Shown one piece after another: positions 35,504 to 43,538 of a stretch of 43,538 nt of DNA. The position numbers were made by a program, and so were the translations under genes. Under the pieces are notes generated by a model. It saw nothing but the letters and a program-made list of their open reading frames with translations, was not told where the DNA came from and did no database searches. Origin of the DNA: Syncephalis plumigaleata. Lineage: Eukaryota; Zoopagomycota; Zoopagomycetes; Zoopagales; Piptocephalidaceae. The stretch is from the NCBI GenBank assembly GCA_025201365.1, contig JAIXMF010000085.1, positions 1 to 43,538 on the forward strand. The letters are read 5' to 3'. How positions within the stretch are numbered: position 1 is the stretch's first letter; each line of letters opens with the position of its first letter.

Positions 35504-38500
35504 TTAAACCTATCATTCAATTAACGTGTATTGTATTGTGATTAGATCGACGTATCAATGTTAAAAATACTGGCTTACATCCTAGCATCCATGATCATAT
35601 GGGAGTTGCATGCCACACTGTAGTTAGTACTCATTCATACGTTACGGTCAGCGATATTCACTTACATACTATCGTGCGAGAACATAGGTAGATCATGTGC
35701 CGTATTAGTATCAATACATCCATAGGTTGTCATCGGGAATAGTAACTTACGCACTGTTACCCACAAATGTATGGACATCATATGCCATATTATCATTAGT
35801 ACTCATTCATTACAATCAGAATATTGACTTACAGGCTGTTATACAGAAACATATGTGGATTGTGTGGCAATAATGTAGTTAGTACGCCATTCATTACGAT
35901 TGGAATGACAACTTACACCCTATCATACAAAAACACAAGGAAATCATGTGTCATATTATCATTAGTGCTTCATAGGGTACAACCAGAATGATAACTTACA
36001 GACTATCATACAAAAACATACGTATATCATGTGTTATAGTGTGGTTAGTATATCATAGATTATGGTCAGAATGATAACTTACTCCCTATTATGCACAGAC
36101 GTATGGAAATCGTGCGCCACATCATAATTAATTCCTCGTTCATTATGGTTAGAATACTAACTTACGACCTATCATACAGGAATATACGTGGATCATGCGT
36201 CATAGGGGGATTAGTACTCATTCATAGATTACGATTGTAATGATAACTTACGTTCTGTCATACAGGAGCAGATATGGATCATGAGCCACATTGATATTAG
36301 CGTATTTATATTATAATCAAAGTGATTACTTACGGGCTGTTATACACGAGCATAGGTGGGCCATGTGCGATATCATAGTTAGTACATTCATTCATTACGA
36401 CCATAATGGTAACCTACACACTGTTATGGGCAGATACATGTATGGATCGTATGCCACATCATAATTAGTACACCATAGTTTATAAATGGAATGGTTACTT
36501 ACACACTGTCATACCGAGACATACGTATGGATCGCGTGTCATACTACAGTTAGTATCTCGTACATTGGGTTAGAATTATTACTTACTTGCTATTAACAGA
36601 CACATATGGATCGTGTGTCATATTGTGATTAGTACCGCATTCGTTACAATCAGAATGATGACTTACCTCCTGTTTATACACAAACGCAGATGAAGCGTGC
36701 GCCATAATGCAATTAGTACCTCATAGATTACAACCGAAATGGTTACTTACAGTCTACCATACAGGAAATACAAGCAAATCATATGTCATATTATTATTAG
36801 TGCATTGTACAGCATCATCGAAGCAATAACTTACCTCCTATCATACACGAACATATATGGATTCATGTGCCAGATTATAATTAGTATACCACAGTTTATA
36901 ACTGGAATGGTAACTTACCCACTATCATACACAGACATGTGTTAATCATGTACCACGTTATAATTAGTACTCCATTCATTCATTACGGTCAGAATGATTA
37001 CTTACACTCTATCATACAGGAACGTATATGGATCATGTCATATTATAATTAGTATACCACAGTTTATAATCGAAATGTTTACTTACCCACTAGCATACAC
37101 AGACATGTGTTAATCATATACCACGTTATAATTAGTACTCCATCCATTCATTACGGTCCGAATGATTACTTACGACCTATTATACAGGAACGTATATGGA
37201 TCATGTGACATATTAGGATTAGTATACCGTAGATTGTAACCGAAATGCTAACTTACATACTAGCATACACAGACATATGTGGATCGTGTGCCATAGGATG
37301 ATTAGTACATTCATTCATTCATTACGGTCAAAATGATTACTTACATGCTATCATACAGGAACGTATATGGATCATGTCATATTATAATTAGTATACCATA
37401 GATTATTATCGAAATGCTAACTTACATACTAGCATACACAGACATAGGTGTATCGTGTGTCATAGCGTGATTAGTACATTCATTCATTGTAGTCAAAATG
37501 ATAACTTACACCCTGTCATACAGACACATAAGAAAATCGTGTAACACGCTATAATTAGTACCTCATAGGTTACAACCAGAATGATAACTCACGTCCTATC
37601 ATACACGGAATCATGTGCCACGTTACAATTAGTACACTCATTCATTGCAGTCAGAATGATGACTTACACTCTATTATACAAGAACATACGTGGATTGTAT
37701 GCCATATTGTAATTAGTACCTCGTTCATCACAGTCGGAATGATAACTTACACACTGTAATAAACAAGTATGCATGGATGGGTTGGCACATCATAATTAGT
37801 ATACCATGCACTACGATCAGAATGGTAACTTACAGTGGCTTGAAATGGTAATTACATGATTTTAATTTATACTACAATTAGCATAATGCTTGCTATGGTC
37901 AGTAGGATAGCTTACGTTCATGTCCTAACAAATTAGTAGGAAGAATAAACATTACAATGTGATTAACATAGTACTTGTTATGATCAATAAGCTAGCTTAC
38001 CATGTGGTGCTAAAAATTAATAAGTAGAATAAGCATTATAACATGATTAGCATAGTACTTGTTGAAGTCGATGGGATAGCTTACGGCGTGGTCCTAACAA
38101 ATTAATAAGTAGAATAAACATCATAATGTGATTAGCATAGTACTTGTTGAAGTCAATAGAATAGCTTACGGCGTGGTCCTAACAAATTAGCAAGTAGAAT
38201 AAGCATTATAACATGATTAGCATAGTACTTGTTGAAGTCGATAGGATAGCTTACGAGTTTTTCCTAACAAATTTATAGGTGGAATAAACATTGCAACGTG
38301 ATTAACATATGAAAATAACCATTTAATACATATGAACTTACGACCTATCGGTAATCATCGGTAGACAATGAAACAATAGGCTATGATTAGTACATCAATT
38401 GATAGGGTCACGGCCAGACATACCACGACGTTCCAGGGCGGGGCTAGCTTCAACGGCGACCAGACTGGTGATAGCGACAACGGCGACGGCAATAGCGATG

Positions 38501-38517
38501 ATGGCAGAGAACTTCAT
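35504..38517 (-). CDS. Secreted cysteine-rich peptide encoded by a micro-exon array (27 single-codon exons)
   Basis: On the minus strand, exon 1 (38424-38517) encodes a signal peptide (MKFSAIIAIAVAVVAITSLV, AVEA) and SPALERR, a dibasic Kex2-like site. Then come a 3-nt exon (38342-38344), five 9-nt exons (38255-38263, 38170-38178, 38085-38093, 38001-38009, 37916-37924) and a 5-nt exon (37834-37838), followed by 27 exons of 3 nt whose first plus-strand bases are 37751, 37668, 37593, 37510, 37426, 37345, 37257, 37174, 37087, 37006, 36919, 36835, 36751, 36667, 36587, 36503, 36418, 36334, 36252, 36166, 36083, 36000, 35917, 35833, 35751, 35666 and 35579. The terminal exon reads GTT TAA (35504-35509). 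Each is bounded by YAG or AAG and GTAAGT, GTAAGC, GTGAGT or GTAGGT; introns are about 72-85 nt. The 5-nt exon moves the frame from phase 1 to phase 0, so each later exon is one whole codon. Concatenation gives 77 residues: basic GRKTRPRRPRPPHGHEPT, then CSDGYHYVWSWETEQ, CCPNVGSGPCYDV, then stop. Four Cys suggest two disulfides. Likely a secreted effector-like or antimicrobial-like peptide; function is unknown. There is no alternative continuous ORF of comparable sense. Confidence 0.87.
35510..37833 (-). repeat. Tandem array of intron plus single-codon-exon units, about 84-bp period
   Basis: About 28 diverged units, spaced 75-88 bp, each with the minus-strand order YAG, three variable bases, GTAAGT, an ATCATTCTGACC-like segment, TACTAAT, and an ATGATCCATAT-like segment, then TATGATAG. 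TACTAAT is the probable branch site, about 40 nt from the acceptor. The introns are mutually similar, so the array probably grew by unit duplication, while the three bases between acceptor and donor differ from unit to unit. This is an array of introns and is not a satellite. Confidence 0.9.
37839..38341 (-). repeat. Tandem array of 9-nt-exon units, about 80-95-bp period
   Basis: Five units with minus-strand order TTAG, nine coding bases, GTAAGCTATC, a CAACAAGTACTATGCTAAT-like segment and an AATTTGTTAG acceptor. Two neighbouring exons are identical (GACCACGCC). The intron family differs from that of the 84-bp array. Confidence 0.88.
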
Positions 38518-38656
38518 GTTGATGTTGGCCTAGTGGAATGGATAGCTCAGCTGACTAGAACGAGAATAGAGAGTAGAGAGAGAGAGTAGAAGAGAGGAGA
38601 GTAGAGTAGAAGAGTGAATATGAGGATGGCAAGCTGAGTGTGTCAAAAGTGCTTGA

Positions 38657-38664
38657 TTTATAGC
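38657..38664 (-). promoter_or_regulatory. TATA box of the micro-exon peptide gene
   Basis: CTATAAAT on the minus strand, about 140 bp upstream of the ATG at 38517. The intervening leader is rich in AGAG/CTCT repeats (about 38565-38615). Confidence 0.55.
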
Positions 38665-38669
38665 CGAGA

Positions 38670-40730
38670 TGATGCTAAATATTTAGGTGGAAAGCATGAT
38701 GATGGCTATCGTGGCGTCATTCATTATACACGCGAGTAGTTGTCCTAAGCATCTACTCCACATGCCGACATGTTGTAACGACATGGAATGATATTATCCC
38801 GCTGTATTACACATTTTGCTACATTGTTTTAGCTCTAATAGACCTTCTCTCCTTATTTCCTTTACCTGAGATCTTTTACACGAGACCTTGTAACCAATCC
38901 TATGCTACTATCCACTATTTCCTCCATACTCGCCACTTCCATTTCTCCTTTTACCTGTTATTTCCAAGGAGAAACATTTGCATTGGGATTACTTTGATGG
39001 TGATGATGTGATAGAAGTCGCCATTGTCCAATAGTAGCAGGACTGGTATTCGGATAAACCGGTTTTTGTAAGAAGAAAACCGGAAGGTCCCAGCACCATG
39101 GCTTTTGTCCATACGTTTCACCAACCTGACATGAGGGATCTGGACAGGTGTTTGCTGGTCAAGGATTAAGCAGCCAACATCAGTTTGAGTAAAACAGGTC
39201 AGTTCAACAGAGCGTGTTACAGCCATTCCACTTTTGAATAGAGGTCTGGGCTAAATCATTAGAATAGCCAATCATTTAATGAGGAGTGAAGTAACCGGTA
39301 CATGCGACACATGGCACAAATACAAGCATACAACAATGCACGAGTGTTTCATGATGTCCGTTGCTTTCAAAGTAGTCGGGTCAGTCAGGCCAATGTAAGC
39401 AAGTTGGGGAATATGAGCATTTGCCGAAGGAGGGAGGGTTTACTTGCTTGGAATTATCGAATGCAACTATCATTAGTCTAGGAACTGACGTAGCTCGTTT
39501 ACATCCACCTATTTGTTCGGCATCATTCTTTCCATCCAGTAAAAGTACTCATTCCCATCTTCACCTGTTTTAACTCCTTAGTCGCACATTTCACTAACAC
39601 TAGACATTATGCTATGCTCGGATTGTTATGCGTATTACATGCATGTGTGGTGAGGATAGTCGGCTGTTCGATGAAGTCGATTAAGAAGTGGATAGATAAG
39701 AATAGGAAGCATGCCTGCCTAGTTGGACAGTGATGGCAAATCAAGTTGAATAGTTGATATTATGCACTTTTAGCATAGGAATACATGCGAATTACGAACA
39801 ATACACGATAGCTTCCAATAATGGAGCGTGCATGTCATTATTATTCTGACTTGATTGTCACATCCATACAAATGTCATTCATTATCATGACATCTACATG
39901 ACATGTTCATTTGTATGTCATCTATCATTGTTCATTCCATTGTCAACTGACATGATCGATACTGATTGCAATCTATCACGACATGTCATCGAATGATCCC
40001 ACAATCATATGAACGTATCAATGGAACATGAACATACTTGATGGTATCTATAATGCAATACGACATTCATCCGATGAATATGATCAATTATCATTATTAA
40101 CTACGCTGTATAACCAGCATATTTGACGATCTAATAAATCCATTCATTCATTTACATACATATGCAGTTTACTCCATCAACAACTTCCCCAATTGCCCAT
40201 AGACTTACGTAGCACATACTGAATCCTACTAGTACAATTATTAGCAATGCTCAACATTATACCACCATCCTTTGTCATTTTTATCTATTTGTTGCTAAGC
40301 TATAAGTGGCATTATACCATTGCAGCAAAGTTACAATGGTATTAAATGATACGAATCTTACTGCATTGTGTTGTAAATGACACTGCTTGTCACAATAAAT
40401 TCATCCTTCCTATATGTATCTGAATAAACGTCTTCACTCTTGCACAATAGATCCATGCTGCTAGTGCTACTAACATGCCACAAATATAAAAGACGCATAT
40501 ATTATCTCCATCTTCCAGTTCAATCGTCCCTATTACACTCTACTTACACTACCTTATTGTATATCGCCTACACATTGTGCTTGAGCAATCGAGCAACCAT
40601 AGCTCCCACACTATCAATGAGAAAGTGTCCTATTACTTGTCATGATCCCTTACGGTAAGTATACCTCATTACACTTTGATATTTATTACAATATACTAAC
40701 TCATTATTCTACTAGATGCACACATCGAAA
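38670..40730. other. Gene-poor AT-rich region
   Basis: No spliced gene could be built. A 91-codon minus-strand frame (38951-39226) and other short frames have no flanking splice support or recognised domain. A stretch around 39880-40000 is rich in GACATG/ATGACA-like words. Confidence 0.45.
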
Positions 40731-40732
40731 CA

Positions 40733-41074
40733 ATGATTAAGAGGACATGCAAGTTAAAGGACTCGAGTATCATTTGTGGAATCGGGGTTATGATTGCTCG
40801 TCTGGATTTCATTCAAATCACCAAATGCTTTCGTAGTGGAACCGATGTTTCAACACACCCTCATCCAAGTGTCGTTGCTTCCAATCATTCAAGAAATGAA
40901 GAACAAGACCAAGAGGGAACCAAACAACAAATTACAAATTAACCAGGTTGTATCGTCAATCCACGTCACTGTCGTCCAGGCAACTACGGTACTAAATACC
41001 AGCAAGTGTTATCATAACGATTATTCATTCGTAAAAACAAAAGGCTAACTGCGCTAATTGGTTGAAAGTTTTGG
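40733..41074 (+). pseudogene. Second, diverged copy of the Fanzor-like element tail and transposon end
   Basis: Aligns to the 6.5-7.1 kb element in opposite orientation. The shared parts include TGGAATCGG, TTCATTCA, the tail encoding NEEQDQEGTKQQITN with stop, the sequence after the stop (CAAATTAACCA...TTGTATCGTCAAT), and the end itself (AAGCTAACTGCGCAAATTGG in copy 1, AGGCTAACTGCGCTAATTGG here), finishing near a TA at 41075-41076. The WNRD motif is degenerate. The opposite transposon end was not found, so the copy is probably truncated. It stops 85 bp before the RPB10 start codon. Confidence 0.6.
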
Positions 41075-41159
41075 TAAAAACATAAATTTTACACTTTTTT
41101 CTCTTGTCACTTCCTAATTGTCGTTCGTCCAATCGTCTATTTATCTTTATAGTCACACT

Positions 41160-41496
41160 ATGATCATTCCAGTTCGCTGCTTCTCTTGCGGCAAGATTGT
41201 CGGCGACAAGTGGGAGACTTATTTCAGCTACCTGCAGGATAACGTGCCTGAAGGGTAAGTTGATGAGTGTAGCAAAATATCCTGTATAGATGCTAACGAG
41301 GATATCCATCATAGCGAAGCGTTAGATCGACTTGGTTTGCAACGGTATTGCTGTCGACGAATGCTGCTCACTCACGTGGATCTGATGAGAAACTGTTACA
41401 GTATAATGGTAAGTTAACTAGATTAGACAGATTCGTCGATAGATACTTGTATTCATTCTATTTGTAGCCTATTCAAGACGACGAATGCGTCGCTAG
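41160..41496 (+). CDS. RPB10: RNA polymerase subunit RPABC5 (Rpb10), apparent one-base shift near C-terminus
   Basis: Exons 41160-41254 and 41315-41408, then a possible third at 41468. The protein begins [20 protein letters not shown] and has [21 protein letters not shown] and MLLTHVDL, including the CxxC plus CC zinc site. It is a shared small subunit of RNA polymerases I, II and III. After HVDL the family continues (I/V)EKLLxYxP. Here the same bases (GAGAAACTGTTACAGTATAA) are present but one base out of frame, so the direct reading is LMRNCYSIM and either ends VS* if the GTAAGT is not used, or runs on. A one-base assembly error or a real C-terminal change are both possible. Confidence 0.92.
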
Positions 41497-41638
41497 AGCA
41501 TATGTGCGCATACAAACACGTAAACACACAAACATATACACATACATTGACGCGACACTTTGTTTACTTGCTTCTATTGTGTCCGTATATTAAATGAATA
41601 TCTACGATTAAAATTGTTCTGCTTTATACTCGATGAAA

Positions 41639-42123
41639 TCATTGTTTATTACAAGTGTAATCAATTATCAAATGAATATACTTGGCTGCGTGGGTTTTCT
41701 CACTTTGAGTCGGTGCTGTCAATGCTACTTGGCCAGTATTAACGGCGTGTTCTAGATAGGTTGCATATTAATATCAATTGCATCTATTCTGTACACTTGT
41801 GATCCTAACTTACCAGGTTCATTATTACCATCTGTTGTCGTCGTTGCTGGATATAGTGACATTTCAAGTTGTCGTACGCGATCTTTAAGCTGCATAATAC
41901 GTAGACCCATCTTCTCCTGTCGTTCCTTCTCCTCCATCCGTACGCTTAATAATCCAATAGCGGCAGAACCAGTCAATGCCCATAGAAATACGCGTCGACC
42001 AAAGAACATAACAATGGCATTGGCACCTGGTGTATATTTAAATCGGTCTGGAATATTTGTATGCACCAGGCGTATACCGGAACGTGTCCTAACTGACAAC
42101 AGGGACAGTAATGGTGGTCTCAT
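41639..42123 (-). CDS. Small mitochondrial-type protein with one TM segment and coiled coil
   Basis: Start MRPPLLSLLSVRTRSGIRLV (Arg/Ser-rich, acid-free, presequence-like), one hydrophobic segment (VFLWALTGSAAIGLLSV) and a charged coiled coil (MEEKERQEKMGLRIMQLKDR). Exon 1 (41814-42123) ends at a strong GTAAGTTAG donor; the best partner is CTATCTAG, giving exon 2 at 41639-41751 and 140 residues. Without splicing the frame would end at 41752. Function unknown; the architecture resembles small inner-membrane assembly factors. Confidence 0.6.
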
Positions 42124-42330
42124 TGTTGAATACGCAAAAGTAGCAATACAAAAAAGAATTGAAAAATCAAGAAAGAGAGATGGATTCACGTAAACTATAC
42201 GAATTTTGAATCACTCGACTATATTATACGCATTGCCTTTCCTTTCAAATTCAAGGAAGAAGATTGTATATTTATTTGTATAACAACATAAGAACGTATA
42301 GATATGCACGTAAGCGGTAAAAGTAAAGTA

Positions 42331-42657
42331 TCAAGTACACAATTGTTCTAGCTCTTCAATTCGCTGTTCAAGTCGTTTGATTTCCTCCTCGTCAAGACGA
42401 CGCTTGTACTGACTGCACAAGGCTTCCTGAAGTAAATGCAAGGTCAGTGTGGTCCCTGTAGCAATAGCGAAACACGTAGACAATGGATTCCCGTAACGTT
42501 GCCAGAAAGAAAGTTGACCCGGAATGAATATATGAACAGACCGTCGTTGAACACCACGAATACCATTGATACTCGACCTATTAGATAGCATGAACGAACG
42601 CATACTATAAGCTATCGTTCCATACGGTCTTGATAATAATGTAGAGAGTGTCTTCAT
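42331..42657 (-). CDS. Small mitochondrial-type protein with one TM segment and coiled coil (tandem neighbour)
   Basis: Single exon, 108 residues. Start MKTLSTLLSRPYGTIAYSMR is presequence-like, followed by RRSVHIFIPGQLSFWQRYGN, a hydrophobic stretch (CFAIATGTTLTLHLL) and a C-terminal coiled coil (RRLDEEEIKRLEQRIEELEQ). The order presequence, VHxxIP motif, TM, coiled coil is the same as in the gene immediately downstream on the same strand, so the two may be old tandem duplicates or functional partners. No family recognised. Confidence 0.65.
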   Translation of the reverse strand: MKTLSTLLSRPYGTIAYSMRSFMLSNRSSINGIRGVQRRSVHIFIPGQLSFWQRYGNPLSTCFAIATGTTLTLHLLQEALCSQYKRRLDEEEIKRLEQRIEELEQLCT

Positions 42658-42929
42658 AATAATAACAAGTAGAAGCAGAAGAGTGATCAGTAGTAATCAA
42701 GAGAATAAACAAAAATATGTGTTTGTATTTACTACTGAATGAATCCAGTCATCTCCTCTACATCTCTACCCTTAAATGATTTGTTAATTAAAAAAAAAAA
42801 GAAAAATCAACATTTGTTTTTTCCACTTTCCCTCCTCTCGCTCTCTCGTACTTTTCTCGTTAATTATTACAGGCTTCTCACGTACGTCGATCCAATTGAG
42901 AACAGCTAATCTGACGAATATGCCGATTA

Positions 42930-43518
42930 ACACTGGAGAAGCCGCCAAGAGACAATGGACTCGGTCCAACTAAGACGAAAGCAGTGGACGAGAAACCGGT
43001 TGATAAGGAGCAGGAGGCTATTGACCTCAAGAGAAATCGTGCCAAAGCGGCCAGTGAAGTGGCAGCGAAAGCAACTCAGGGCCACTTAGGTCAACTGCCA
43101 GTGGCATTTACGCGTGATTCTCGGTAAGCAATAGTGATATCCATATCGTCAATGCTTGTACTATCTCATAATCATCATCATCATCATCCTATTAATAACA
43201 AAATACATAATTTGCATATAGTCTCTTTATTAATTCTACCGATAAAGAAGTACGATTCTTTAGTGTAGCCACCGGTCAAGCCATCCGTGCTGTACCACAT
43301 CTACCAGAGGATCGTCACGGTAAACCATTAACTGCGGCAGTGATCAATTATGCTAGTCCTGACCAGGTAACATGATAGTTGTACATGTGTTGCGTACCAT
43401 ACTAATATACTCATTGTCATTCTTCGCTTTCATGATTGCCCTTACTATATAGCTAATTACAAGTTCATTCGATAAACGAGTCAAAGTGTGGAATTATGAG
43501 GAACAGACACTATTGAAG
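42930..43518 (+). CDS. UTP17: U3 snoRNP protein Utp17/WDR75, N-terminal part (runs off the window)
   Basis: Partial gene. A frame with basic Lys/Arg/Ala-rich sequence (KRNRAKAASEVAAKATQG) leads to LPVAFTRDSR (exon end 43133), then exon 43222-43366 (LFINSTDKEVRFFSVATGQA, AVINYASPDQ) and exon 43453-43518 (LITSSFDKRVKVWNYEEQTL), the first WD repeats of the t-UTP component that supports rRNA transcription and early 18S processing. The start codon was not located; the frame is closed by a stop just upstream of about 42905, so a short 5' exon is expected. The remaining exons lie beyond 43538. Confidence 0.8.
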
Positions 43519-43538
43519 GTAATGTGATTCATATAGCC

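Noticed and set aside
35500-38340. The 84-bp repeat array as satellite DNA or a CRISPR-like array
   Set aside because: Units are too diverged for a young satellite and have no constant direct repeat with unique 25-40 bp spacers. The strictly kept elements are splice sites and a branch motif, and the variable triplets form an open reading frame.
38951-39226. Minus-strand frame of 91 codons (starts MAVTRSVELTCFTQTDVGCL)
   Set aside because: Starts with ATG and reads plausibly, but no flanking donor/acceptor pairs, no recognised domain and no second copy in the window. It could be chance or an old relic; left out of the gene list.
1-43538. tRNA or rRNA genes
   Set aside because: Scanning by eye for A/B-box pairs and cloverleaf ends gave no convincing candidate; a covariance search could still find one.

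Overview
This window reads as nuclear DNA of an intron-dense, compact, early-diverging fungus. Nearly every gene is cut by short spliceosomal introns (mostly about 50-110 nt, GTAAGT-type donors, TAG/CAG acceptors, CTAAY-type branch sites). The gene set is ordinary eukaryotic housekeeping: TOP3, mitochondrial ACP, PKA regulatory subunit, RPS19, a RanBP3/Yrb2 factor, NOSIP, a SulP transporter, an RNF14-type RBR ligase, lipoyl synthase, myosin regulatory light chain, MRPS17, a three-RRM protein, RPB10 and the start of UTP17/WDR75. The phylum is inferred from this style and not proven; an animal-parasitic or mycoparasitic zoopagomycete-like lineage would fit.

Layout. 0.3-6.2 kb: an unrecognised poly-Q gene, a 7-TM protein, TOP3 (12 exons), a tiny zinc-ribbon gene on the other strand and ACP. 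6.5-7.1 kb: a 566-bp TA-flanked inverted-repeat transposon that carries what looks like the C-terminal end of a Fanzor/TnpB-like nuclease. 7.2-20 kb: tightly packed PKA-R, RPS19, RanBP3, NOSIP, SulP, RBR and LIAS genes. 20-31.5 kb: a minus-strand block of low-complexity regulatory-looking proteins, RLC, MRPS17 and an ankyrin protein. 32.4-34.5 kb: a 9-exon RNA-binding protein.

35.5-38.5 kb holds the main discovery. A stretch that looks like non-coding tandem repeat DNA is, on the minus strand, a split gene for a small secreted cysteine-rich peptide. Exon 1 encodes a signal peptide and a dibasic site. It is followed by one 3-nt exon, five 9-nt exons, one 5-nt phase-adapter exon, 27 consecutive 3-nt exons each exactly one codon, and a terminal exon consisting of one codon plus the stop. 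Concatenated, the exons give an uninterrupted 77-residue open frame ending in TAA. Every micro-exon sits in the same context, AG | exon | GTRRGY. About 36 exons and 35 introns spread 234 coding bases over 3 kb. The array lies in the gene-poorest part of the window, next to a second diverged copy of the Fanzor-like element.

41.1-43.5 kb: RPB10 (with an apparent one-base shift near its C-terminus), two small tandem mitochondrial-type membrane proteins, and the truncated 5' part of UTP17/WDR75.

Exon boundaries were derived by hand from splice motifs plus reading-frame continuity. Lengths were checked modulo 3 for all multi-exon genes described as resolved.
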